From a virus, in the IMG/VR virus record IMGVR_UViG_3300036879_000022, positions 20,383 to 84,382 of that record: DNA of 64,000 nucleotides; one strand, given 5' to 3'. Shown here piece after piece: positions 30,797-38,684 of the stretch. Numbering within the stretch: position 1 is the first letter of the stretch; each line of letters begins with the position of its first letter. A program made the translations under genes and the position numbers. The notes under the pieces are model-generated. The model saw nothing but the letters and a program-made list of their open reading frames with translations. It had not been told where the DNA came from and searched no databases.

Positions 30797-31399
30797 ATGG
30801 CACTCACGTTCAAAAATGATCCGGCTCGCACCGCCGCTCTCGCGGACAACCTGACCACGTATGTCGGGCGCCCGTGTCTCCGTTGCGAAACCGTCGAACG
30901 ATATACTTCGTCCGGGGCGTGCATCACATGCACAAAAGCCCGATCGACCCAACGTGGTGGCTCCGCACTGACGCGCTACAGGCCGAGCGAAGACAGCGCA
31001 CGCGGTGCCGCGCTCGCGGCTGAAGAGAAGACATACATCGGGCCGCCGTGTCGAACGTGCACAAGCACCGAACGATACACGTCGTCAGGCGGATGTGTCC
31101 ACTGCACGAAGGCCGCTGTCACTCAGCGCGGCGACGGCAGGCCCCGGCGAAAGTACGAGCACCACGAGAAGCACGGGCTCAGCGTTCCGCTGCAACCGGA
31201 AGACAGCAAGTGCGAATGCTGCGGCAAACCCGCGAAGCTCGTCATCGATCACGACCATAAGCTCGAAATTCTCGGCTTCCCGGGCAGCGAAACTTTCCGA
31301 GGATGGATTTGTTACGCTTGCAATGCAGGCATTGGTCGGCTAGGGGATGACATCGCGGGAGTGCAGCGCGCTCTCGACTACCTACGGAGACCACGATGA
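30797..31399 (+). CDS. endonuclease VII-like resolvase with two zinc ribbons
   Basis: 200 residues. Two similar ribbons come first (CLRCETVERYTSSGACITC and CRTCTSTERYTSSGGCVHC), then the endonuclease VII core: CECCGKPAKLVIDHDHKLE, FRGWICYACNAGIGRLGDD. The DHDH...RGxxCxxCNxGxGxxxD pattern is the family hallmark (T4 gp49). It would cut branched DNA before packaging. First gene of the rightward accessory block. Confidence 0.85.
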   Translation: MALTFKNDPARTAALADNLTTYVGRPCLRCETVERYTSSGACITCTKARSTQRGGSALTRYRPSEDSARGAALAAEEKTYIGPPCRTCTSTERYTSSGGCVHCTKAAVTQRGDGRPRRKYEHHEKHGLSVPLQPEDSKCECCGKPAKLVIDHDHKLEILGFPGSETFRGWICYACNAGIGRLGDDIAGVQRALDYLRRPR

Positions 31400-31644
31400 C
31401 CGTTGCATGCGACGACCGCTATCACACCGAACTCAATTTCCAGCGCGAGGTTTTCGCGAGCCGCGTCCGCGCGAGCCTCGCTCGCGAGACGCATGTCATC
31501 GTCGGCGATCACACACCCGAGGTTCGCGACGAAGGGCTCTGGCCTGACGACGGTCTCGGCAACATGCGGCTCAGCGGCTCCGGCGCCCAAGTGCGCGCGA
31601 TGAACCGTTATCGTGGACAGGCGTTCAAGGATGGCCCGCGATGA
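31396..31644 (+). CDS. hypothetical protein, 82 aa
   Basis: Starts MTVACDDRYHTELNFQREVF. Overlaps the endonuclease stop (ATGA). Not recognised. Confidence 0.65.
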   Translation: MTVACDDRYHTELNFQREVFASRVRASLARETHVIVGDHTPEVRDEGLWPDDGLGNMRLSGSGAQVRAMNRYRGQAFKDGPR

Positions 31645-32156
31645 GACCCGGTGACGAAGTCGAATGCATCAAGGACATGAGCCGCATCTGGCATCTGCGC
31701 AACGAACGGTTCTGGCATTGCGCGACCCCCGTCGTCGGCCGGCGCTACATCGTGCGCAACGTCTGTCCTGTGTCCCGGGACGTGCCGCGCATCCTTCTTG
31801 CGGGGCTCGTGAACCCGGTCGTGAAGTTCTACGCGCACGCATCCGGCGAGGCGTCGTTTCCGATGAAGCACTTTCACAAGATCACGACGACGACCGTCGA
31901 GACATGGCTTGAGAAGCCAACCGACGCGGACAGCGAGCAGTGGGATAATCGACGGGAGGGTCAACGCGTGAGCACAGTTTCGAAGTTCATGAGCATCGGC
32001 GACGACGACGATCAGTACGCGATGGTTGGCTACACCGGTTTTCACAAACCGATGGCGCCCATCGCAGCGGTCTCCGATGATTTCTTTTTGTGGCTCAAGA
32101 GCCACGCGCAGCCGAGCGCGTGCGAGTGGATGATCCCCGGAGCAAACCATGAGTAA
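31641..32156 (+). CDS. hypothetical protein, 171 aa
   Basis: Starts MRPGDEVECIKDMSRIWHLR; the first 60 residues look like a small SH3-like barrel (GDxVxCI...VGRRYIVRNV). The later part is unrelated and not recognised. Confidence 0.65.
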   Translation: MRPGDEVECIKDMSRIWHLRNERFWHCATPVVGRRYIVRNVCPVSRDVPRILLAGLVNPVVKFYAHASGEASFPMKHFHKITTTTVETWLEKPTDADSEQWDNRREGQRVSTVSKFMSIGDDDDQYAMVGYTGFHKPMAPIAAVSDDFFLWLKSHAQPSACEWMIPGANHE

Positions 32157-32259
32157 ACTCGAACGCGTCCTCATCTGGACATTCATCATCACGGGCATGG
32201 GCTGCAACGTCGTGCTCTACTACGCGATCTTCAAGATCGCAACCGGATGCACGTCATGA
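32149..32259 (+). CDS. membrane mini-protein, 36 aa
   Basis: MSKLERVLIWTFIITGMGCN and then VVLYYAIFKIATG: a single membrane helix. Overlaps both neighbours. Confidence 0.6.
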   Translation: MSKLERVLIWTFIITGMGCNVVLYYAIFKIATGCTS

Positions 32260-32492
32260 TGCGCAAAACCATTTTCACTCTCAACGATCTCCGCGCCGCG
32301 TTCGACGGGACGTACCCGACGAAGCTGTCGGAAGAGCTGTACGATCGCGCCAAGGCCGAAGGCTACGAGATGGCTGGCTACGTGAGAGGCTGGCAGCGAA
32401 CCAACTACTTCTCCGGCGGCTGCGCGTCGCACGCGCCGGATCGCAGCAACCGCTATGTCGTGCCCGCCTCCGCAAGTCATGGACCACGCTAA
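32256..32492 (+). CDS. hypothetical protein, 78 aa
   Basis: Starts with two Met codons, then RKTIFTLNDLRAAFDG. ATG 32256 overlaps the upstream stop. A helical N-terminal half and a polar tail. Not recognised. Confidence 0.6.
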   Translation: MMRKTIFTLNDLRAAFDGTYPTKLSEELYDRAKAEGYEMAGYVRGWQRTNYFSGGCASHAPDRSNRYVVPASASHGPR

Positions 32493-32755
32493 TGGCGGCG
32501 CTCTCCCTCACCCAGCGATACGCGCTCGAAGCGATGTACTGTTCGAACGGGATCGGATATGACGGGCAGCGGGATCGCACCATGATTGCTCTGCAACAGC
32601 GCGGGCTCGCTCGATTTCAGCGGCGTCACAAATACGGACGCGACTGTTGGCACCTGACCGAGGCTGGCACCGCCGAAGCCGCGAAGCGCGCAGCCCAACG
32701 GGCGCGACGCTTCACTAGAAGTGGATCACCCGGAGCAGATGATGTCCCATCGTGA
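32492..32755 (+). CDS. winged-helix-like protein, 87 aa
   Basis: MAALSLTQRYALEAMYCSNG, then MIALQQRGLARFQ and CWHLTEAGTAEA: the L..L..+GL......W.LT..G pattern of small winged-helix proteins. A DNA-binding regulator is possible. Confidence 0.6.
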   Translation: MAALSLTQRYALEAMYCSNGIGYDGQRDRTMIALQQRGLARFQRRHKYGRDCWHLTEAGTAEAAKRAAQRARRFTRSGSPGADDVPS

Positions 32756-33215
32756 AAAATCCCTGACGCCGTGGATCACCAACGAGACGCACGGCGATTT
32801 GCCGCCGGCACATTTCGACGGCACGCGCTGGAGCGACGACGATCCGAAGACCGACCGCGAGAAGCACGAATTCTGTCGGCGGCGGACCGGCGTCTGCGCG
32901 ACGTTCCTCTCGCCCTCGCTCTATGCGAAGGCCGAAAGCCTCGGATACGATATGCGCAATTTCGTAATCAACAAGTCAATCCCGGTCGTACTCAGCCCCG
33001 GCGAAATCTCGCTCGACAATGGCAAGACGTGGGAAATCTCGAAGCTCGCGCCGTCGCACGCGGTGCGCTGGGATGATTGCCGACCGGCCCCCAAGCTGTA
33101 CCCGCATGGCAAGGTTGGCCGCAAGCATATCAGCGAGAAAACGTGCGGCGACAAAGATGTCGTCTGCATGCCCGGGCTCGACGGCAAGTGCGTGGCGTGC
33201 TCCGATGACGATTGA
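32742..33215 (+). CDS. hypothetical protein, 157 aa
   Basis: Starts MSHREKSLTPWITNETHGDL with GGAG 6 bases upstream. The end carries cysteines (CGDKDVVCMPGLDGKCVACS), perhaps a metal site. Not recognised. Confidence 0.65.
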   Translation: MSHREKSLTPWITNETHGDLPPAHFDGTRWSDDDPKTDREKHEFCRRRTGVCATFLSPSLYAKAESLGYDMRNFVINKSIPVVLSPGEISLDNGKTWEISKLAPSHAVRWDDCRPAPKLYPHGKVGRKHISEKTCGDKDVVCMPGLDGKCVACSDDD

Positions 33216-33387
33216 CGCTTACCACTACGAACAAACGGAGCGCTGGATCAGAGCGATGGCCCAGCGTATCGAGAACTGCCCGCATACCGAGATGTATAGC
33301 CTCCGGCCGAAGTCGCTGCGAATGAGCTGCAAGGATTGCTTTTTCACTCGCGCCATGACGGCCGAGGAAATCGAGAGGACAAAATGA
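33205..33387 (+). CDS. small CxxC protein, 60 aa
   Basis: Starts MTIDAYHYEQTERWIRAMAQ; NCPHTE and SCKDCFF can form a zinc site. Overlaps the previous gene by 11 bases. Confidence 0.6.
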   Translation: MTIDAYHYEQTERWIRAMAQRIENCPHTEMYSLRPKSLRMSCKDCFFTRAMTAEEIERTK

Positions 33388-33566
33388 AAACTTCCGAGGT
33401 AGCGCAGACCATCACGAACCCTCTGCTCAACCTGCGGAGCAGCGCGATCGTCGAGCACGAGCAGACGATGGTCGGCACCGAGACGATCCACCTGACAACA
33501 CGCGAGCCGTTCACCGAGGGCGGCCAGATCGACACGTTCAAGATCACCGTCACGAGGCAGCGATGA
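33384..33566 (+). CDS. hypothetical protein, 60 aa
   Basis: Starts MKTSEVAQTITNPLLNLRSS; beta-rich end (DTFKITVTRQR). ATGA overlap upstream. Confidence 0.6.
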   Translation: MKTSEVAQTITNPLLNLRSSAIVEHEQTMVGTETIHLTTREPFTEGGQIDTFKITVTRQR

Positions 33567-33581
33567 CCGGTAAGTCGAAGT

Positions 33582-33851
33582 ATGACTAGCTTCATGGAGC
33601 CATCGGACATCAAGCCCGGCGATCAGGTCGTTTCTCGCGTCCTAGTCGCGGGCCGAGCCCATACACCAACGATGGACGTTGTCAGTGTCACGGCAGGCTT
33701 CGCCACGTGCAGATGGATTGGCGTCGATCCGAGCCGCCTCTCTAAGGATGGCAAGGAAATAATTCTTCAGAGATACCCTGTCCCAAGGTTCAACATTTTC
33801 CACACGTCCGATTTGGTCGTCGTGGCTCGACAAGAAGGATTGAGATCGTGA
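33582..33851 (+). CDS. hypothetical protein, 89 aa
   Basis: Starts MTSFMEPSDIKPGDQVVSRV; VTAGFATCRWIGVDP and FHTSDLVVV suggest a small beta barrel (GDxV...xxCRW). Not recognised. Confidence 0.6.
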   Translation: MTSFMEPSDIKPGDQVVSRVLVAGRAHTPTMDVVSVTAGFATCRWIGVDPSRLSKDGKEIILQRYPVPRFNIFHTSDLVVVARQEGLRS

Positions 33852-34048
33852 GCGTCATTGACAAACAAATGCTGCGAGAGCTGGAGCGGCGCCTCGCCGA
33901 ACACGAAGCGGTCATCAAAGAGCTGTTCAACGTTTTCTCCGCCTATGGAGAGGGCGCGACGGTAGAGCATCGATACCTCGAAGGCACGGACATAACTCCG
34001 GATGCGCCGACGATCGCTGCTATCATTCGAAAAGGACCAAAATCATGA
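33848..34048 (+). CDS. hypothetical protein, 66 aa (GTG start)
   Basis: GTGA overlap with the upstream stop; SVIDKQMLRELERRLAEHEA follows the start, a coiled helix. Not recognised. Confidence 0.6.
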   Translation: MSVIDKQMLRELERRLAEHEAVIKELFNVFSAYGEGATVEHRYLEGTDITPDAPTIAAIIRKGPKS

Positions 34049-34485
34049 CCACCAAACCCCCGGGCGGCAGGCCCGTCAACGATAACCGCCAGATCGCGCT
34101 CCAGTACGGTCTCAAGACCTACGACGGCAGCCCGCACTCGAAGTGCGGCACCACGGAACGCTACGTCAGCGGCGGCGGATGTGTGCATTGTGCGCGCGTC
34201 ACCGCGACCGAGCAGCGTGACGCCCTGAAGTTCTTGAAGCAGCATGCGATCGACGAAGCGATTGCAGCGAAGCAAGCGGCGGACGGCGTTGATCCGGCGA
34301 GCATTAACGATGATTTTGGGATCATCTCGACGCCGTTCGGGACGCAAGGCGAGACCTTCGCGGAAGAGCCTGTTAACGATGACGCCGACAACCCCGACGA
34401 TCCGCTTGACAGTGCCGACGAAGATGGCTTAGAGATCGATGACGCTGAAGCCCGGAGACTGGCGGCGATCGAAGACCTTATGTGA
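34045..34485 (+). CDS. zinc-ribbon protein with acidic tail, 146 aa
   Basis: HSKCGTTERYVSGGGCVHCA is nearly the ribbon found twice in the endonuclease VII-like protein. A charged helix and a very acidic tail (NDDADNPDDPLDSADEDG) follow. It may be a DNA-binding partner or decoy of the resolvase (inference). Confidence 0.65.
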   Translation: MTTKPPGGRPVNDNRQIALQYGLKTYDGSPHSKCGTTERYVSGGGCVHCARVTATEQRDALKFLKQHAIDEAIAAKQAADGVDPASINDDFGIISTPFGTQGETFAEEPVNDDADNPDDPLDSADEDGLEIDDAEARRLAAIEDLM

Positions 34486-34492
34486 GAGCAAT

Positions 34493-35029
34493 ATGCCCCC
34501 CGAAAGCAGCACCAACTTCTATGGCCATCTTCTCGCGGACCCCGCGCGCAATCGCGATCTGATCGACTGCTACCTCAGCGGCCAGATTTCGGAGCGCCAG
34601 TGGATGAAACACCTTGACGCGGAGCCCGGCCTGCTTGACGCATGGGTGGATCGCAAGTATGTGGGTGGACCCCGGCTGACCGTGGAGCACGCCAAGCGCA
34701 CGATCAGCAAGCACCCCGCGCTCGCCGTGCCCTACGGCCGAGGCCTTCAGGAGAACACCATTCAGCTCGACGAGATCGCCGTGGCCCAGCGCAAACTTTC
34801 ACCGCGCCTCCCCACGATCGCGGAGGCCACCGAGCGCCGCACCGCGCTGCGCGAGACGATCATCGCGCGCACGCTGCTCGGGCTCACGGTCGGCGGCTTG
34901 ATCTATTCCGTCTGGGACCGCTCCGGCTTTGGCCTCGCCGGGGCCAGCTTCGTCGGCTTCGTCATCACGTGCTTCGTCGCTGGCAACCGCCGGCATGGGC
35001 GCAGCGGCGGCGGAGGGTTTCCCGGATGA
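34493..35029 (+). CDS. membrane protein, 178 aa
   Basis: Starts MPPESSTNFYGHLLADPARN; a soluble helical part of about 110 residues, then two membrane helices (IARTLLGLTVGGLIYSVW, GLAGASFVGFVITCFVAG). Not recognised. Confidence 0.65.
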   Translation: MPPESSTNFYGHLLADPARNRDLIDCYLSGQISERQWMKHLDAEPGLLDAWVDRKYVGGPRLTVEHAKRTISKHPALAVPYGRGLQENTIQLDEIAVAQRKLSPRLPTIAEATERRTALRETIIARTLLGLTVGGLIYSVWDRSGFGLAGASFVGFVITCFVAGNRRHGRSGGGGFPG

Positions 35030-35220
35030 GTGCGGTCATGGGAAGTGGTCCCCGAAACAAGGAAGAGACGCTCAACGAACTCAACGAGCGTCATCGGCGT
35101 CGTGTGCAGCTCATGCGGATGCAGGGCGACATCGATCGGCAGGAGAGACGCGTGCACATCATGTGGGCCGTCGCTGCTGTCCTCGGCGCCATCGCTCTCC
35201 TGCTGTTGGCCGTGTCGTGA
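35026..35220 (+). CDS. single-span membrane protein, 64 aa
   Basis: Starts MSAVMGSGPRNKEETLNELN; a basic helix, then IMWAVAAVLGAIALLLLAV as a C-terminal membrane anchor. ATGA overlap upstream. Confidence 0.6.
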   Translation: MSAVMGSGPRNKEETLNELNERHRRRVQLMRMQGDIDRQERRVHIMWAVAAVLGAIALLLLAVS

Positions 35221-35438
35221 GTGTCCCGCCGGAAGAGAAGTTCGAGATGACGCCGGATGAAAGGTTTGAGCTTGCCAAGCAGCTTCGGATTGCCACGCGC
35301 AACCGGCGGGTCAGCAAAGCGTTGCTGAAGCGCGCCGAACAGCGGCAGCTCAACTCCATCGGGTTTGGCGCGGTCGGAAGCGTGATCTTGATTGGCCTGT
35401 TAATGTGGGGAATGTTCTATGTCGCATTGGCGAGATAA
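35217..35438 (+). CDS. single-span membrane protein, 73 aa (GTG start)
   Basis: GTGA overlap; the body MTPDERFELAKQLRIATRNR is helical and basic, followed by GAVGSVILIGLLMWGMFYVA as a membrane helix. ATG 35247 is an alternative start. Confidence 0.6.
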   Translation: MSVPPEEKFEMTPDERFELAKQLRIATRNRRVSKALLKRAEQRQLNSIGFGAVGSVILIGLLMWGMFYVALAR

Positions 35439-35538
35439 AACGCGCGCACGGCGAAGGCTGGAGATCGTCCGGGTCGTCGTGTTCTTCGGCGTCTCCGTGA
35501 TCGTTATTGCCTTGATCACGTTCGGGGCACTGCGATGA
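35419..35538 (+). CDS. single-span membrane mini-protein, 39 aa
   Basis: MSHWRDKTRARRRLEIVRVV and then FFGVSVIVIALITFGAL: a basic head and a membrane helix. One of a run of five small membrane proteins. Confidence 0.6.
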   Translation: MSHWRDKTRARRRLEIVRVVVFFGVSVIVIALITFGALR

Positions 35539-35678
35539 AACCGGACTGCGATATCTGCCAAGGCACTGGCCATGTCCGCCTGATCCGGCACCGCGACAGC
35601 GGAGAAAGTTCGCGACGTTCGCGAGAGCCGCGAGAGCGCCCGGGATCGGTTTTCCGGTCTCGAACTGTTTCAGGATGA
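35535..35678 (+). CDS. basic CxxCxGxG mini-protein, 47 aa
   Basis: MKPDCDICQGTGHVRLIRHR and then an Arg/Ser-rich tail. CDICQGTGH is half of a DnaJ-type zinc repeat. ATGA overlap upstream. Confidence 0.55.
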   Translation: MKPDCDICQGTGHVRLIRHRDSGESSRRSREPRERPGSVFRSRTVSG

Positions 35679-35690
35679 TGGAGAGATGTC

Positions 35691-35831
35691 ATGAGCCCGG
35701 CTACCGAAAATGTTTGCACGCTCGCTGTCACGGGCGCAACGATCGCTCTTGCACTTTGGTTCGGAGCTGGCGGCTGGAGCTTCGTTGCGCTGATCTTCCT
35801 CGGGAACTTGAACAAGCGAACGCACAGATGA
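35691..35831 (+). CDS. membrane mini-protein, 46 aa
   Basis: MSPATENVCTLAVTGATIAL, then WFGAGGWSFVALIFLGNL: one or two membrane segments. GGAGAG lies 5 bases before the ATG. Confidence 0.6.
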   Translation: MSPATENVCTLAVTGATIALALWFGAGGWSFVALIFLGNLNKRTHR

Positions 35832-36007
35832 GCCCGCCTCCGGATGGAAAACATGCCGCGCTTCAGGAGCAGCTCCGTCGTCTCGCGTCGCAGACACTCG
35901 ATGTGCTCGTGCCGTCCGACGATTTGATTATGCTGCTCGATTACATCCGTGAGCTTGAAGAGGCCGACTACCATTCGTGGGAAGCCCATATGGGAGAAGA
36001 TTTGTGA
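35828..36007 (+). CDS. hypothetical protein, 59 aa
   Basis: Starts MSPPPDGKHAALQEQLRRLA; helical and acidic. ATGA overlap upstream. Not recognised. Confidence 0.6.
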   Translation: MSPPPDGKHAALQEQLRRLASQTLDVLVPSDDLIMLLDYIRELEEADYHSWEAHMGEDL

Positions 36008-36240
36008 CGCACGACATTATCGCGACGCGCATCATCGCCGCGCTCCACGCTGCGGAGGTTGATCTTGTCGGCTCGACCGTGCAGACGTTCAACGGCGAGG
36101 CTGGCACCTGCAAAGGCGTCCGGCTTGACGATCACCACGGACTGTGCTTTACAATCGATGATCCGCGCACGTCGCTCGATATGTACGTGCGCGACATGCG
36201 CCGCTGGTACCCCGTTTCAACAATTAGGATGAAGTCATGA
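36004..36240 (+). CDS. hypothetical protein, 78 aa (GTG start)
   Basis: GTGA overlap; THDIIATRIIAALHAAEVD follows the start. Ends WYPVSTIRMKS. Not recognised. Confidence 0.6.
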   Translation: MTHDIIATRIIAALHAAEVDLVGSTVQTFNGEAGTCKGVRLDDHHGLCFTIDDPRTSLDMYVRDMRRWYPVSTIRMKS

Positions 36241-36743
36241 GTGAAGCGACTATCGTCATCCGTTTCATCGCCGAGAAGGGCTTCGTGCCGTGGGCCATCC
36301 GCGTGCAAGCGGGCGTCACGATGCCCATCACCCCGAACCATGTCGAGAGCGTTTCCCCGGATGGTCAGTGGTATTATGGCGAGCACATCTCAGGCGGCTT
36401 GCGCAAGCGCCCCAAGGGGTATGACAGCGCGACGTTGCTGCGCGAGTTCTTCGTCACGATCCCCTGCACTCAGGCGCAGGCCGATGCCTACTATGGCTAT
36501 CTCGAAGGCAAGGTCAACAATGAGCCGTATGACTGGCGGTCGATCGTCAGCTTCGTCATCCCGTCGTGGAATTTGCACAAAGTCGGCGAGCTGATCTGCT
36601 CGGCGATCACGGGCGCGGCCTTGCGCAAGAGCGAAGTTTTCCCGTGGCCACTGGCTGTCCCTTTCCATCATCTGTCGCCGCGTGATATCCTGCTCTTGCT
36701 GAGCGCAGTCGTGAAGGTCGATCATCCGGAGATGCCACTGTGA
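36237..36743 (+). CDS. permuted papain-like hydrolase, NlpC/P60-YiiX type
   Basis: 168 residues. TPNHVESVSPDGQWYYGEHI gives the His block, EPYDWRSIVSFV the middle block and GELICSAITGAAL the nucleophile Cys before a helix, the order of permuted NlpC/P60 (YiiX-like) enzymes. They act on peptidoglycan peptides or lipids. Without a signal peptide it may use a holin or act inside the cell. Confidence 0.65.
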   Translation: MSEATIVIRFIAEKGFVPWAIRVQAGVTMPITPNHVESVSPDGQWYYGEHISGGLRKRPKGYDSATLLREFFVTIPCTQAQADAYYGYLEGKVNNEPYDWRSIVSFVIPSWNLHKVGELICSAITGAALRKSEVFPWPLAVPFHHLSPRDILLLLSAVVKVDHPEMPL

Positions 36744-36961
36744 CCTCACTCCGCATCATCGTCTGTCTGCTTGTCGGTCTCAGCTTTCTGGCGGGGAATA
36801 TCGTCGGGTATAAGAGCGGCTGGGGTGATGGCGCCGGCTCCGCCCTCAACGACGTTGCTAAGGTCAAGGAAGAACACGACCGCATCATGCACAAGCTCGG
36901 CCTGTGCAAGTGGGCGCAAATCTGGGCCGAGGATACCCGGTGCAAGGCGGAGCGGCCATGA
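36740..36961 (+). CDS. membrane-anchored small protein, 73 aa (GTG start)
   Basis: GTGA overlap; TSLRIIVCLLVGLSFLAGN is an N-terminal membrane helix, the remainder a charged helix with two cysteines. Its place after the hydrolase and its shape recall spanin or Rz-like proteins, but the match is only general. Confidence 0.55.
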   Translation: MTSLRIIVCLLVGLSFLAGNIVGYKSGWGDGAGSALNDVAKVKEEHDRIMHKLGLCKWAQIWAEDTRCKAERP

Positions 36962-37296
36962 TCACGATCGAGAAACCTGACCCTCACTGCATCGGATGGG
37001 TACGAGCAAGCGCCGCACTCTACGGCATGTCGCGTGATCACGATCTTGATGAGCCCGTTCTGTTGAGCGAGCCAGTCTTCTGTCGCGTGAGGCTCGGCGA
37101 GATGTCGGTCATCGCCGATCGCGAGATTGTATTGAAGGCGTGGTGCGCAGGGCACCATGTTGCGCTTCGCTTCACATTCAAGGACGGGAGCTTCTACGAG
37201 GTCGAAAGCGGCGAAATTTCCAGCATCCTCAACGGCCAGACAGCAACAGTGGACGTGACCCGTCCCACATTACGGGGCGCCCGGGGCATGTCATGA
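36958..37296 (+). CDS. hypothetical protein, 112 aa
   Basis: Starts MITIEKPDPHCIGWVRASAA; beta-rich. Overlaps both neighbours by 4 bases. Not recognised. Confidence 0.6.
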   Translation: MITIEKPDPHCIGWVRASAALYGMSRDHDLDEPVLLSEPVFCRVRLGEMSVIADREIVLKAWCAGHHVALRFTFKDGSFYEVESGEISSILNGQTATVDVTRPTLRGARGMS

Positions 37297-37571
37297 AGGT
37301 TCATCCGAACAACGATCCGATGCTTGACCGTTGCGAGGCCGCGTACCGCGCGGAGTACGAGCGATGGTGCGTGCGCCGTGTGCGCGCCGACGACAGCCAC
37401 AACTTCCATCTTGTCCGCAACGCGAGCCCAAACCGCGACCTCATCACCGATCAACAAGAGATCGTCAAGCTGGCCAAGCACGAGGCCGAGAGCTACAGCG
37501 ACGCGGAGAGTTGGCTCAACACCTATCGCGGACGCGCTGCGATGCGCGCCGCACTGGAGACGCTGAAATGA
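37293..37571 (+). CDS. hypothetical protein, 92 aa
   Basis: Starts MKVHPNNDPMLDRCEAAYRA; helical. Ends AAMRAALETLK. Not recognised. Confidence 0.6.
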   Translation: MKVHPNNDPMLDRCEAAYRAEYERWCVRRVRADDSHNFHLVRNASPNRDLITDQQEIVKLAKHEAESYSDAESWLNTYRGRAAMRAALETLK

Positions 37572-37804
37572 TCATCTGCAAGCTTCCGCCCAAGCAGGGT
37601 ATCCGGTTCGCGTGGATGCCCGTGTGGACCGAGGATGGCAAGGTATGGCTTGAATGGGTCCACTTCCGCTACAACGATGTCGGGCTCGAAGGTAGCTACA
37701 CCTATCGCCGCTGGGTCCCAACGAAGGAATACGACGCGGGCAAGCGTGCGTGGGGCTCGACGTGTCCGAGCGTGACCGGCCGCGACGGAGCCGACTATGA
37801 GTGA
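37568..37804 (+). CDS. hypothetical protein, 78 aa
   Basis: Starts MIICKLPPKQGIRFAWMPVW; many aromatics (WLEWVHFRYND), beta-rich. Not recognised. Confidence 0.65.
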   Translation: MIICKLPPKQGIRFAWMPVWTEDGKVWLEWVHFRYNDVGLEGSYTYRRWVPTKEYDAGKRAWGSTCPSVTGRDGADYE

Positions 37805-38042
37805 CGTGCTCGCACTCGCGGCCCGCGCCGCCGGCATGCTGGAGAATACCAGCGACAGCCTCGAAGACCTCGCCGAGCGCGACGCGCGGACTGCCGAGGT
37901 AGTTGACGACGCCGAGTTTTTGAAGTATCTCGACAGCATGGTCTTCTGTTGTGTCTCGTGCAATTGGTGGCATCGCCAGCGCGAGAACGCGACGCCGGAC
38001 GGCGCCGAGTGGGAATGTCAGGAGTGTCACGATGAGCGATAG
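37797..38042 (+). CDS. zinc-ribbon protein, 81 aa
   Basis: Starts MSDVLALAARAAGMLENTSD; the end has CCVSCNWW and WECQECHDER, two CxxC pairs that make a zinc ribbon. Overlaps the previous gene by 8 bases. Confidence 0.65.
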   Translation: MSDVLALAARAAGMLENTSDSLEDLAERDARTAEVVDDAEFLKYLDSMVFCCVSCNWWHRQRENATPDGAEWECQECHDER

Positions 38043-38259
38043 CGCATATGAAGCGGAGGCCGCGCGCACGCACGCGGCCATGCTCAAGGCCCGTGATCCC
38101 GTGCCCAAGTCGTACCCGGCGCGCGACAAGGCATTCAGGGAATGGGCGGACAGTGCGATCAGCGCTGCGAACCCGCCGGAGCGTGCGTTCGCCAAGGCTA
38201 TATTCGTCGCCGGCTGGGACGCGCGCAAGCGTGCCCAGTACAGCGGCGACGCCAGTTAA
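38032..38259 (+). CDS. hypothetical protein, 75 aa
   Basis: Starts MSDSAYEAEAARTHAAMLKA; AKAIFVAGWDARKRAQ is the F.AGW.AR helix seen in many small phage proteins. Not recognised further. Confidence 0.6.
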   Translation: MSDSAYEAEAARTHAAMLKARDPVPKSYPARDKAFREWADSAISAANPPERAFAKAIFVAGWDARKRAQYSGDAS

Positions 38260-38284
38260 CCATTCGACCAACGAGGGCTAGACC

Positions 38285-38386
38285 ATGTTCTTCGATCATG
38301 CTATCGGGTGGCTCGTGATTGGCACGTGCGCGCTGATCCTGATCAGCGTTATCGTTTCCGGCGCACGAGGGAAGTTCAAGTTATGA
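38285..38386 (+). CDS. membrane mini-protein, 33 aa
   Basis: MFFDHAIGWLVIGTCALILI then SVIVSGARGKFKL: one membrane helix. ATGA overlap with the next gene. Confidence 0.5.
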   Translation: MFFDHAIGWLVIGTCALILISVIVSGARGKFKL

Positions 38387-38469
38387 CCGAGACCCAAGCG
38401 CGAACGTGGACCGTCTGCGCGCTGCCGTTTCTGATCCTCGCTGCGCGGAGTTTCGTGTTGTGGATTTGA
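38383..38469 (+). CDS. membrane mini-protein, 28 aa
   Basis: MTETQARTWTVCALPFLILA then ARSFVLWI. Very short, but in a continuous overlapping chain of genes. Confidence 0.4.
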   Translation: MTETQARTWTVCALPFLILAARSFVLWI

Positions 38470-38669
38470 ACGACGCCATCCATACGGCGGAGTGCGGCGG
38501 CTTCATCCGCAACGATGATACCATGCGTCCCGGTTGGTCAATCCGCTGGGACGCCAAGGACAAGCTGCTCTACTTCTTCGACCCGCAAGGCGAGCGCAAG
38601 CACCGGGTTCAATTCAGCGACACGCACCGCATGTCGTTTCAATGGCGCACCACGATCGACGGCAACTAG
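38460..38669 (+). CDS. DUF2829-like small protein, 69 aa (GTG start)
   Basis: GTG at 38460 with GGAG 9 bases upstream. AIHTAECGGFIRNDDTMRPG, LLYFFDP and RVQFSDTHRMSFQWRT match a common phage protein; the general shape (AxxAGxxIRRxxW...DxxxxDW) recalls DUF2829, whose members include the anti-Thoeris protein Tad2. That link is only an inference from pattern. Confidence 0.6.
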   Translation: MDLNDAIHTAECGGFIRNDDTMRPGWSIRWDAKDKLLYFFDPQGERKHRVQFSDTHRMSFQWRTTIDGN

Positions 38670-38684
38670 GAAAGGAAATCGACA

